This document shows, piece by piece, positions 47,920 through 59,326 of a DNA stretch of 64,000 bases (the first letter of the stretch is position 1; each line of letters begins with the position of its first letter). Position numbers and translations under genes: made by a program. The notes under the pieces were generated by a model, which made no database searches, was not told the origin of the DNA, and saw only the letters and a program-made list of their open reading frames with translations. This DNA is from Magnolia sinica (taxonomy: Eukaryota; Streptophyta; Magnoliopsida; Magnoliales; Magnoliaceae), in contig NC_080577.1 of assembly GCF_029962835.1 (NCBI RefSeq), forward strand, positions 30,548,501 to 30,612,500. The letters are read 5' to 3'.

Positions 47920-50900
47920 TATAACACCTTGAAAAAATTCATACAGAGACCCGAGTACCACCTCAGGCAGAAATTCCTAAGGACCGTATTCTGTAGAAAT
48001 TTAGATGAAAATTAATTAAGTACTAAACTGAATTAATCGGTGGATTTAGCTCAAACCACCAATTACACAAATGGCAAGATCCAAAACCATCCATACTGCT
48101 AACTCAACACTACTTAAAAACATAGGCAAAATCCCGAGAGCCTATCGCTCTTAGGAGTATATCGAAACTCTGTATTGGACTCGGACCGCACGTCGAAAGT
48201 CCGATGACTGCAAAACTATAGGATTATGTCCACCCTACTGGGCTTGACAACCATCGCAGGAATCGAGCCTAGATGGTGTCCAAAAATGCACAACTTGAGC
48301 CCTGAGTAAAGTGTGTGAGAAGCGCGAATATCTTTAGAAAATGTATTGAAACTTAAGTGAATTGAGTCATTCACTCACAGGCGAAATTGAAGACTTCGGA
48401 CCGTCAGTTTCTGACCAAACTTCACCCATGAGAAAAAGGAAATTTCTCTGCTCATATTCGTATACTCGTGGCCCCGATCAAGTAAGTTCGACTGTTGATC
48501 TGACACGGGTCCTCCACGGTCGATCGGCTTATCCAATCGCACTGAAATCACATCCTGGCATAGATCCATTGTCAGGAAACTTACACTGTGACGTAGGTGA
48601 GAAGTCTGCCTCCCTATGTGCCCTGTTTGTCAAAAATAGGCACCATTTGGTTATAAACTAAGTATACCATGCCCCTGGGGCCATTTACATCACTACTAGG
48701 CCTATATAAAGCTCTTAAACCACCCCATCTCTATTCCATACGAATTTCTCTAACCCTAGGAGAGAGAAGAGAGAAAAGAAGAGAAAGGAGTGAGGAAAGG
48801 AGAGAGGGTTTGAGAGATCTTTGCTATGATTCTTTCTCGCTACTCCACGTACTGAATCACCTCTCCTTTTTCGTTACACAATCCGTTTTAGCTACGATTT
48901 TAGAAAGAAAACCTAACCCTAATCTCGATTTAGAAATTCGGATAGCATAATCGATGAACTAGCTAACCTATTTCGTTGTTTAGGTGCCCGACGTTCCATT
49001 TTCGGGAACGTAGAATTTGAACCGTGTCTGAATCAAATATTCTGACGAAAGGTGCGGACTATAAATGTTTAGGTTATGTTTTTCAATGCTTTCAATGTCA
49101 GCTAATAATTTATGTCTGACTTGATTGCTATCATATTGTCTTAGATATGACGTTTTTGATATATCATACATGTGTGAACTATGTTGAATACAAGATGCAT
49201 CCCATGTGTTTGTTGAAATGTTTGAATGAACATATAATTGTGATTTGTACTTGCCATGACTGTTAAGCTAGGATTCATGTTTGTCGAATGCATGATGATC
49301 TCCTTGTGTAAGGAATTTACCATAATATATGTCGTAACTAATCTAGTCTATGTATTTGGTGAAGTGTAACTTAGGTGTTTGAAAAAAAAATGTCTGAATG
49401 AGAAAAGGTTGATGAAGTGTATTTATTAAGTATATTAATATAAGATTCTTAATCACTTTATGCATATGTCTAGTTTCCTTCATGTAATTTTAATTTCATC
49501 TACGCGATTTATGATAAAAATGCAAGTGTATGGAACATACCAATGTGTTGGATGAAATGCTCAAATGGGGAACTTGCTTGGATTATTTGTCAAATGCTAA
49601 AATGATTATCACATGTGTTTACTTGTTACATCTGAGTAGGATTGGGCTACATCGTAGTCCAGGCAATCGGAAACAGTCCCCATTCAGGTGGCTGAATTAG
49701 TCTCGCCACCTCGGATATATTCAACAAATCCAGGTCACACGACGATTATCGACAGTGGTTAGGCCACGACGGGTGCTTATGCACTCCATGTCGATTAAGT
49801 CGGCGTGTGCTCGTACCAATCGAACTTATCTAATAAACCGATTGGCCTATTGTCTGTTCACCATGTATGGACACCACTGCTTGAATCTAAGGTACTCCTT
49901 ACCAATGTAAAGGCCCACCTTAACCATGGTACCATGATCCACTAAGACTCATGAGCCAAGCATGGTGGTATGGGACACCGTGTTCGAGCTGTCAGCCTAC
50001 ACCAAGGTAATTAGCCACCCTGTAGTGACCAGTGAGCAACACAGATTCGTGAGCCGAGCATGGTGGTATAGGACACCGTGTTCGAGCTGTCGGCCTACGC
50101 CGAGGTGATTAGTCACCCCGTAGTGTCCGCGAGTATAAAATTATGAACTTGCCTATCGACTACTTTCCATCGGGAGTGATGACCCCATAACTTGCCTATC
50201 GTATGTGCTTGACTAGGAGTGATGAACCTAGATGGATCCTTCGGTTCGGGTCAATGATATAAACAGAGGTACGCTAACTTCTCAAATCTGTTGTATGAAT
50301 AAACTAAATTAATTACTGGGCTAACATGACCATGAATAGCAATGCATTAGTTAAGATGTGCTTTAAAGGTGTGGAAGTCGCATAGGAGATAGGGTGGTCA
50401 TATATGATATGGTGTCGCATCGCTTGTTGAGGGAGCTTTGATGTGAGGGCATGCATCATTACTTGCACTCCATTCTTGCATTAATAAGAGTAATTAGGAA
50501 GTGATTGTTATGATGCTTTATCATTACTACTTGATTGACTTGATAATATATTAACGTTTGCCTTACAATACCACTGAGTTGATCACTCACTCCTACTCTG
50601 GGATGGTGTTTTAAAACACCAACTAGACACTGGTTTAGATGCAGGTGATGATGAGGTCTACGAGGCAGAGCAAGATTTCATGGACGAGGAGGAGCTCTCC
50701 TACTGTCAGCTTTTAGGCGGGTCTGTGTAGACCTAGAGCTGAATCGTCGGGATATCGGGATACTTGTCTAGTTGGACATCTTACATTTTTCCATTTTGTC
50801 TATTTTGAAACAAATCTTGTATATATTAAACCCTGTTACACCATCATACTCTGGAAGTTGCGAATTACTTACTTATTTTAATACATAACCTTCAGACTTC

Positions 50901-51064
50901 CGTATGCTTATCTCTAGAGTATGATATGTTATTTTAGTATAATCCCACTCATGTTAATGCATTGGCATGGACGACATCTAAACATCAATATCCATGTTGC
51001 ATAAGTGATGTGTTGAATCTCGGGAGTAGAGCTTTGCTCGACCCTCGAAATCCAGGGCGTTACA
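47920..51064 (+). repeat. 5' LTR of the gypsy element
   Basis: It starts tataacaccttg (TG mutated to TA) and ends ccagggcgttaca. It contains a 98-bp tandem duplication at about 49953-50150, each copy with gggacaccgtgttcgagctg or a close variant. The region about 48800-48850 is purine-rich. Confidence 0.9.
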
Positions 51065-51957
51065 AGTTGATATTAAAGCATGATTTGGATTAAACTAGAC
51101 CTGGGTTATAAGTAACACGACGCACTCTAACGCACTCTGACTTAGGAAGGGGGCGATGAAAGATAGAAACGATCGTAGGATCCCAAAGTTTCACCGACGG
51201 ATGAGATTGACCATTATAGTGCAGCCCGTACGCGTCCTAGATCATGTGAATTGATCTCAGTCCCTTTTAGGCCATCAATTGACAGGTTTGAACTATAAGT
51301 CAGTGAATCCTAAACTTGAAACAAGCCAAAAGGCGTGAATACATGCTTATTGGATCGAGAGCGTACACTTTGCGAGCCTAAGGACCCAAACCGCAAAATC
51401 CAGTGGGGCTCAGGGGGTTCCCCGCATGTATTCAGCATCCCAGGAAGGGGTGGCCACCACCAGACACCCCAGGGGGGCACGGCGGCACAGCCTGGGCGGC
51501 GGCGCACTGCCCGCTACCACAGTGGGGTGCGGCGGCACCGTGCCGGCGACGGCGCACCACTGACCGACCATTCATGTGGGGCCCTCCCACGTGTGGGACC
51601 ACCCATTTAACCCCCCCCCCCCCCCTCTTACCCCCTTTGCTCATTTCAACCTACTTCTAACCCTCCAACACCCTCAAACCTCTATAAATCCTCTTTCCCT
51701 TTCAACTTTCATTTCCTATACACTCAAAGCTTCCATTTTCTTCCACATCTTACATCCATCCACCACCATTACCCTAAAAATACCTCTTACAACTCTCCAT
51801 CTTCCTTATTTCCCCCTCATTTGAGCACAAAACTCACATTTTTATGTCCATAACTCTCAAACTTTCCAATCCACTTCATTCTCTAAACTTTTCCACCTCC
51901 ATGGCACTCTTTGAACTAGTCACTGCCATTTTCTCCATCTCAATGCTCCTTTCCCTT
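51065..51957. other. Leader between primer site and accessory ORF
   Basis: Contains the diverged primer site, a GC-rich stretch at 51400-51600 with inverted ggcggcac words, and a C-run at about 51608-51626. Frames here (51335-51610, 51403-51660, 51310-51507) overlap on both strands and are composition effects, not supported genes. Confidence 0.6.
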
Positions 51958-53003
51958 ATGGAAAAGAAGAGAGCAACCTCAGATGAAGCCGGGCCTAGCC
52001 GTCCAAGCCGCTTTAGGAAGAAGACGGATGCCGAGACTAGAGCAAGTGTCGAGCGAAGGTCAAAACGGGACCTCGATCCTCGGATCCCGTTGGAAAGATC
52101 GCTACCGGCGGGTGCCAAAATTGGTAAGTTTCATGATCACAAAGTCGTATTTGAAGCTCATGTTGACAAGAAATTATTCAGGTTGTATCCAGTGATTGAC
52201 CTTCTTCTAGGAACCGAGTGGGGTCCCATATTCAAAGGAAAGGATCATGCGAGCGAAGGCACCGTGCAAGCCTTCTATGCCCACATACGGAACCCACTAC
52301 TAGAGCCTCTTCAGTTTACTATTGCTTTGGGGAGGTAGGAAGTCATAATCAATGTGGATGTTATGGCTCGTATTATGGGAATAGAACGTGGTGTGGTACA
52401 TGCTAGTGAAACTCATCTCGCTAGTAGACGAGAGAAAGATCACCGCACACGTTTCCTTTGTGATCGAATGGCCCATTGGAGGTGAGACAATAGCCTCGCA
52501 TCGATTCGTATGATGGTAGATTTCTGCCTGCTCCATTACATATGCACATATAACGTGTATCCTAGGTGGAGTAACCGTACAGAATGCACTCATTTTATGG
52601 TGGACTTCTTGTACAGAGTTGGACAAGGAGAAAAAATATGCCTGCCTACTCTCGCTTTGTCTCAGATAATCAGGACCCCACATCTACCCAGGGGGACACA
52701 TCCCTCCCATTCGGCCGACTTATCTGCAAGATTGCTTGTAACTTCGGTTTCAGACTTCATATAGATAAACTTGTGTCGATCCATTTCATCAGTGAGACTA
52801 CACCCAATAATATGGGAATTGGCCCTAGGCAACGCCAAGCCCGACTCGATAAGTACGATGATGGAATAGAAGAAGAGAGTGAAGAGGAAGAAGGCAATGA
52901 GGATGAGGAAGGAAGTGGAGAGGAAGAAAGCAGTGAGGATGAAGAAGGAAATGAGGAGGAAGGAAGTGAGGAGGAAGAGCAGGACGAGGAAGAGGAGGCC
53001 TAA
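51958..53003 (+). pseudogene. Accessory ORF upstream of gag (plant transposon protein domain-like)
   Basis: The ATG at 51958 (an in-frame ATG also at 51844) gives MEKKRATSDEAGPSRPSRFR, then FEAHVDKKLFRLYPV, AFYAHIRNPLLEPLQFTIAL, a stop at 52336-52338, then further similar sequence (VDVMARIMGI, LCDRMAHW stop) and, after a frameshift, LPFGRLICKIACNFGFRL and a very acidic Glu/Asp C-terminus (about 52850-53003). This resembles the putative plant transposon protein domain (PF20167-like) found as an extra ORF in some plant gypsy elements; the call is from memory. Its function is unknown. It is placed before gag and in the same direction. Confidence 0.55.
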
Positions 53004-53025
53004 GATCCTAATGTAGCAACAAGTT

Positions 53026-53890
53026 TTGGCTACGATTGCGGGGGCTATTGCCCAAAACATGAATGTAGTCTCGCCTATGCCACCCTTGCAGCCCACTGGA
53101 ACGATGAACACTAGTGGCTTATTTGAGCGGTTTCAGCGCTTCCGTTCTCCTACTTTCGTGGGTACTCACCGACCCAAGGAGGATGAGTATTGGTTGGATC
53201 GTATATCCAAGATACTGAAGTCATTGCACTATACTGAGGTAGAGCAAGTGGAGCTCGTCACTTATATATTCGAAAAGGAGGCTAGCCTTTAGTGGGATAG
53301 CATCCTACGAACCGTCCTCCCGGGATATGTGTGGATGTGGGACGCGTTCGAAACTTATTTCCATGGAAAGTATTTCCCCCTTACCGTAATAAAAAGGGGG
53401 TGAATTCCTCCACCTTCGACAAGGGGAGATGATAGTGGATGAATACAAGAACCACTTCACAGAGTTAGCCAGATATGCTCCATTGATCCTAACGAATGAA
53501 CCGATGAGAATACGACAGTTTTCAGAAGGTTTTCGGCCTGATATCCACACGAAAATGTGTTGCGCTAGCATTCCCAACTATACTGAGCTAGTGAACATGT
53601 CCCTACGAGCTGAGCAGGATGGTGAGATATTGTTTCGAACACGTATGCTAATGGGCATGAGGCCTCGGCCTGAATTATAAAACTGGCCAGTTCTAGGCAA
53701 GAGACCCCGTATGGACTCGCCTCCTAGGCTTATGGCTCTGCCGGCCCAGCAGCAGCAAACTGACCATTAGTGCACTTATTGCAACAAAGGGGGACACACT
53801 GACCCCTTTTGTTTTACTAAGATGAAGGACAACAGTTTCACGCCACCTTAGAAGATTAACCGTCAGCCACCGCGTGTTATAACACCTCCA
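53026..53890 (+). pseudogene. gypsy gag (capsid and zinc knuckle), decayed
   Basis: Capsid-like sequence FRSPTFVGTHRPKEDEYWLD, then a stop at 53290-53292, then YVWMWDAFETYFHGKYFP and, in a shifted frame, EMIVDEYKNHFTELARYAP, the classic retrotransposon gag pattern. The CCHC knuckle CTYCNKGGHTDPFC (C-X2-C-X4-H-X4-C) is intact at about 53771-53812 though the frame has stops around it. The protein would coat element RNA in virus-like particles. Confidence 0.8.
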
Positions 53891-54059
53891 CCTCTACGAT
53901 TTGTACCACCAGCACAGCATTCAACTAACCTCCCACACCTCGATATAGGCGTCTCAATGACCTATAGAAGCACAACCTAATTGTCCTCAACAAGCTTGAG
54001 TACATGCACTTGTAGCTGAAGCATCTGAGTCAGCAACTGCAGTATCGTTAGCCTTTGAA

Positions 54060-54485
54060 GTCAATGCCCACATCCAAGGTACACCCGTATTTCTGTTGGT
54101 GGATACCGGGTCCACTGTTTCGATAATATCATACTCTACCGTCAAGCGCTTAGGGCTGAACACTACCCCTATGGTTGGGGTGAGGGTCATTGAGGCAACA
54201 GGAACCTTCACAAATGCCACTAAGCTGTGTAAGTGTTGCCTGATAGACTTAGGGAGCAGGGTGGTGTGTATTGACCTGATTGTCACCACCCTATATCATT
54301 ACGATGTCATCCTCGGCATGGATTGGCTCACTGAAATGAAGGCAGAGATCGACTGTAATACTAGATTGGTGACAGCCCATGGACTCGAGGGCACGACCTT
54401 CACTTTCCCTGTTCAGGTCAGTTAGCCCTATCGCATTAGCTGTTATACTTCCCTGCTAGAGAATTATGATAGTCCGACCCTTGGG
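54060..54485 (+). pseudogene. gypsy aspartic protease, decayed
   Basis: FLLVDTGSTVSIIS contains the D-T-G catalytic triad, and the flap-proximal VILGMDWLTE follows at about 54308-54340. The frame 54096-54425 is open; a stop at 54423-54425 precedes the solo LTR insertion that separates it from reverse transcriptase. Confidence 0.8.
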
Positions 54486-56374
54486 TGAAAAGGCCAAGCT
54501 ATATGTCCTATAGGGGGGTGAATAGGACTATGCCAAATTTAAATAATAACAGTGGAATTAAATTAATCAAATGAAAGATAGCACTATAAACAATCCACAA
54601 TATGAAAATGTAAAGCAACCTTAAAATTCTAGTATTGAGAAGTTGATACAAATGATGTTCTAAGGAATCCTTGCACCATAAAAACCAAGGGTTTATGGCA
54701 GGACAACCTTACTAGAATGATATGAGTATCAATAACTCAAACCGAAGAGGAACAAAAAGAAATAGCTTGAAAGGAAATATAAGCTATTACAACATTCACC
54801 ACAATGCTTGAAATGTAAACGATTACAACATTCATATCCACAAATACATCCCACAAACTTGAATGATAAAAGATATAGAAAATAAACCACACATCCAAAC
54901 ACAAAGAATTATAGTGGTTCGTCTGTGTGTACACCAACTATGAAACAACAGCCACACAGCTACTCCACTCCTAATATCCTCACACAATGGATATTAGCGT
55001 TCACTATCAAAATAAGTTTTTCCATGTTCACCTAAAACCCTCACAATTGTGTCTTGCAAATGAGCTTACACAATTCAAAAACCCCACTCTCTAAGTTTTC
55101 TGGCTTTCCTCAGATAACCAACACAATGAGATTTTTCTAGCTTAATCTCAAAACAAACTAAAAATAGAAGGGTTACACAAATGTAAAATACCTGAATATT
55201 CTCCTTTTGTTGTAGCCCGGAAGAACCAAATCGGAGTAGAAGTTCGAATAGAATTTCAATGTCCATACTCACAATTGAAATGGTTCTAGATTCTAAATTG
55301 ATTTTAAATTAAATCAAGTTGGGCTAGCTCTATTTGATTTTGATTCCAAGAAGTAGGAATACCTCAATTCCTCTTTCAAATCAGATTAGAATGCAGAATA
55401 CAAAATAAAATATAAAAAGCTAATAAAAGAGAATATTAAATGAGGACAATATAGCTTAAGAAGTTTACAAACTTATCTCTCAGAGTGATCCCTTGATTTT
55501 ACTTGAATTTGATATCAAACTCTGAAAATGTGCTCTATTTATAAGTGAAGAAGTCACACCTTCGACTAGCCTTGTGGACACTACTACTGATCGTAGGACC
55601 AACAGATTTTAAAAAAATTGAGCGCGATCGGATAAAACCGTTCCACGACTGGTCGTAGGCACTGCACGACCGGTCGTGAGGTCTCCACGACTAGTCGTGA
55701 CCTGCCCACGACTAGTCGTGTGAAGCCTGGAATAGTTGCTGGAGTTCAAGTCGTAGCTACAGGACTGGTCGAGGACGAGTTGTGCACTGTTCACATGACC
55801 GGTCGAGCAATCTCCAAGACTGGTCGTGGCTCACTAAAAAATTTTGAAATTTTACAACAAACTTAGGACTGGTCTTGGAATTTCTGGGACTGGTCGAGCC
55901 AGTGCTAGGACTAGTCGAACAAAGTCCAGGACTAGTCTAAGAACAGACCAAACACTTATAAATTGATTCGATTTGAATTATATATCCGAAATGACCTACT
56001 CTAAGGTCAATCTAAGGTCTTTCATACCTTGAACATTGAACCTTCTTTTCTTTAGATGATAGACAATCTTTGAACTTCATGAAGCTTGAACTTATGATCT
56101 TTTGAAGCTTGATTTTGTCGTACTTGAGTTGTACTTCATCTTGAGTCTTGAGTAAGAACGTTCACTTGTCTTTTGATGTCACTCTAAGACATTGAGCTTT
56201 GAAGCTTAAAGGTGTGAACAATGTACTTATTCTTAAAAATCTTTGAAGTAAATCTTGGTCTTGTCTTGAAGCTTTGTCCTTATACATGTAAATCAATGTG
56301 CTACACAAGACACAAATTGTGGTTTTGGCTACAAACTTTGACAATCAAAGGGGAATGAGACCATAGCACTTACA
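54486..56374 (-). mobile_element. Solo LTR no. 2, minus strand, inside gypsy pol
   Basis: Minus-strand ends tgtaagtg...ccttttca; perfect 5-bp target duplication ttggg at 54481-54485 and 56375-56379. Excising it rejoins the pol sequence at a place where the D-x-P-V-V...D-F-M-D-I-F type linker before reverse transcriptase is expected. Length 1889 bp. It is the same family as solo LTR no. 1 (shared ends, motif array, TATA box, tattcacccccc block) but in opposite orientation. Confidence 0.9.
55536..55937 (-). promoter_or_regulatory. GACYRGTC motif array and TATA box of solo LTR no. 2
   Basis: The minus-strand TATA box tataaata is at 55536-55543; starting 20 bp upstream of it (55564) about eleven copies of gactggtc, gaccggtc, gactagtc or variants extend to 55937. 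gaccggtc and gactagtc are perfect palindromes. Confidence 0.8.
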
Positions 56375-59315
56375 TTGGGGACACGCCAGTAGTCTAAGAT
56401 TTCATGGACATATTTAGAACGATCCATGGACTACCTCCTTAACGCAAGATCGACTTTACTATTGACCTTGTGCCAGATGCGACGCTTATTTCCTTACCGA
56501 CATACCGCATGCCTCCGTGTGAAATGGAGGAATTGAGGAAGCAAATAGATGATCTGTTACATTCAAGTTTTATACGGCCTAGTGTATCTCCTTGGGGAGC
56601 TCCTGTGTTATTTGTGAAAAAGAAGGATGGATCACTACGGTTATGTATAGATTATCGCAGGTTGAACCACGTAACAGTTAAGAACAAGTATCCTTTGTTC
56701 ATGATAGGTGACCTATTTGATCAGTTGAAGGGAGCACGGTATTTCTCTAAAATCAACCTACAGTCCGGGTATCATCAGTTGCGCGTCAGGAATGAAGACG
56801 TGTAGGAAACAGCTTTCAGAATCAGTTTCGGGCACTACGAATTCCTCGTGATGCCGTTTGGACTTACAAATGCACCGACTATATTCATGGATTCATGAAC
56901 CGGGTGTTTCGGTCGTATCTTTACCGATTCATCATTGTATTTATAGATGACATTTTGATATACTCCAAGAGTCGGAAGGATCACGAAGAGCACCTGCGAG
57001 TGGTTCTTGATACTCTCAGGCAGAATCAGTTATTTGCTCAGTACCGAAAATACGACTTCTAGAAGTAAGAAGTCAAGTTTCTGGGACACATGGTGTCCAA
57101 GGAAGGAATTTCCATGGACCTTACCAAGGTGACCGCGGTATAGGACTGGGAGCAGCCCGGTTCAGTAACAGAAGTGAGGAGTTTCCTTTGACTTGCCGGC
57201 TATTATCGCCGCTTTATTAAAGATTTTTCCAACATAGCCCGACCATTATCACAACTCACTCGAAAAGATCTTAAGTTTGCATGGAACGAGAAAGCAGAAG
57301 CAACCTTTCGGGAACTAAAGGACAAGCTGACGTCCGCATCTGTGCTCGTATTGCCAGAGCAAGGAGTCAGGTACATTATTTCACCAACGCCTCTGGTGTT
57401 GGTTTAGGATGTGTACTGATGCAGAAGGATAGGATGATCACCTATGCCTCACGACAGTTGACGAAGCACGAAGAAAACTATCCCATGCACGACCTGAAAT
57501 TGGCGGCAGTCATCTTCGCATTAAAGCTCTGGAGACATTACCTCTATGGAGAGGAGTTCGAGCTCTTTTGCAACCACAAGAGCCTCAAGTACATCTTTAT
57601 GCAGAGGGACCTGAATATGAGGCAACGACGTTGGATGGAGACCTTGAAAGACTTCAAGTTTGAGGTCTCCTACCATCCTGGCAAGGCCAACCTTGTGACT
57701 GATGCATTGATTCGCAAGAAAATAATAGAATTTGCAGCTTCACTAATGATAGAAGAGTGAAATATGGTGGAGTTCGTGTGAGACTTCGAACAGAAACTTA
57801 TAGTGAAGGAGCTGTTTGTGAGTGTCGAACACATCCACGTATAACCACTCATTGATGACCGAATTATTGTGGCACAGAAAGAAGATGAACTGTTGGCGAA
57901 AATGACAGAGTGAGCAAGTGACAGTGAAGAATCCGAATGGAGAGTTAGCTCGGATGGATGTTTATGATATCATAGCCACCTATGCATCCCGAATCTCCAT
58001 GACTTAAGAAGGGAAGTCCTAGAAGCTGTTCACAATTCAAAAATAGTGATACATCCGGGCAGTATGAAGATGTATCGAGACATGAAGCGTTCGTACTAGT
58101 GGGACAACATGAAGGCCCAGATAGCAGATTATGTATCATGTTGTCTCACGTGCCAGCAAGTTAAGGCCGAACATCGCCGACCCCCTAGTTTACTTCAGCC
58201 TATGCCCATAACTGAATGGAAATGGCATTTCATATCCATGGATTTCATTTCCAGGTTACCCAAGACAAGAAAGGGGCATGACTCCATTTGAGTGATTGTG
58301 GACCGATTGACGAAATCAGCCCACTTCCTCCTGATTAGAGTTTCTAATTCGGCTGATGACTTGACCAAAAAGTGCATTAAAGAGATAGTACGATTGCATG
58401 GAATTCCTATGAAAATCATGTCGGACCAAGACACATGATTCACATCCATTTTTTGGACTCGAATCCAAGAAGCAATGGGAGTAAAGCTGAAGTTCAGTAC
58501 CGCATTCCACCCACAGACCGATGGGTAGACGGAACGGATAAATCAGATACTTGAAGATATGTTGCGAGCGTGCGTGCTCGATTTCAAGGACAGTTGGGAT
58601 GACTGTCTCCCCTATGCTGAGTTTGCTTATAATAACAGCTTTAAAGCGAGCATTGGCATTACTCTCTACGAAGCTTTGTATGGGCGCCCATGTCGAGCTC
58701 TACATTGTTGGGTAGCAGTTGGCAAGAAGAGTCTGGTTAGCCCAAATTTGGTATAGGCAACCTCAGAGAAGATTGATATTGTTAGGCGTCGACTTCTTGC
58801 TGCAGAGCAAACAGAAGAGTTATGTCAATACAAGACTGAGGTAGCTGGAATTTGATGTTGGGGACCATGTATTCCTGAAGGTTTCCCCAATGAAGGGAGT
58901 CCTTCATTTTAGCAAGAAAGGGAAACTTAAACCGCGATTTATTGGCCCATTCCAGATTTTGGACCGAGTGGGTGTAGTAGCATACCACCTCGTTTTACCC
59001 ACACCACTCGCAGGCGTGCACAACGTATTTCACATATTAATGTTGAAGAAATATGTTCCTGATCCTACTCACATTATCAAATGGGAGCAAGTACAGTTAG
59101 GTGACGATGCTACTTATGTAATGCGGCCAACACGTATTCTTGATAGGAAGGAACAAGTGCTACATAGCAAAGTTATCCCACTCGTGAAGGTATTGTGGAC
59201 GCACCACACTGAGGAAGAGGCTACTTGGGAAACGAAAGCCGAAGTCTGTAAGAACTACCCTCATATCCTCGAGGAGTACAAAAGGGTACTAATTTTGGGG
59301 ACAATTTTTCTTTAA
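56375..59315 (+). pseudogene. gypsy pol: reverse transcriptase, RNase H, integrase, chromodomain
   Basis: Reverse transcriptase: [53 protein letters not shown] (56470-56805), then the catalytic FIDD at about 56942-56955 in another frame. RNase H (57281-57760): [17 protein letters not shown], where the expected catalytic Asp of (Y/F)(T/S)DAS is Asn; also [11 protein letters not shown]. Integrase: CLTCQQVKAEH (zinc-binding remnant), FISMDFISRLP, IMSDQDT, FHPQTDG, AYNNSFKASIG (58109-58756). The tail (58890-59315) ends with a chromodomain-like segment, PTRILDRKEQVLHS...VLWTHHTEEEATWE. Many stops and at least two frameshifts are present, so it is inactive. Confidence 0.85.
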
Positions 59316-59326
59316 GGGCAGTAGAT

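Noticed and set aside
51310..51660. Overlapping GC-rich frames on both strands in the gypsy leader
   Set aside because: Composition effect: open in several frames at once with no family resemblance.
52662..53111. Minus-strand 149-codon hydrophobic frame
   Set aside because: Antisense of the GAA/GAG-rich acidic tail of the accessory ORF, which reads as Leu/Phe/Ser on the other strand.
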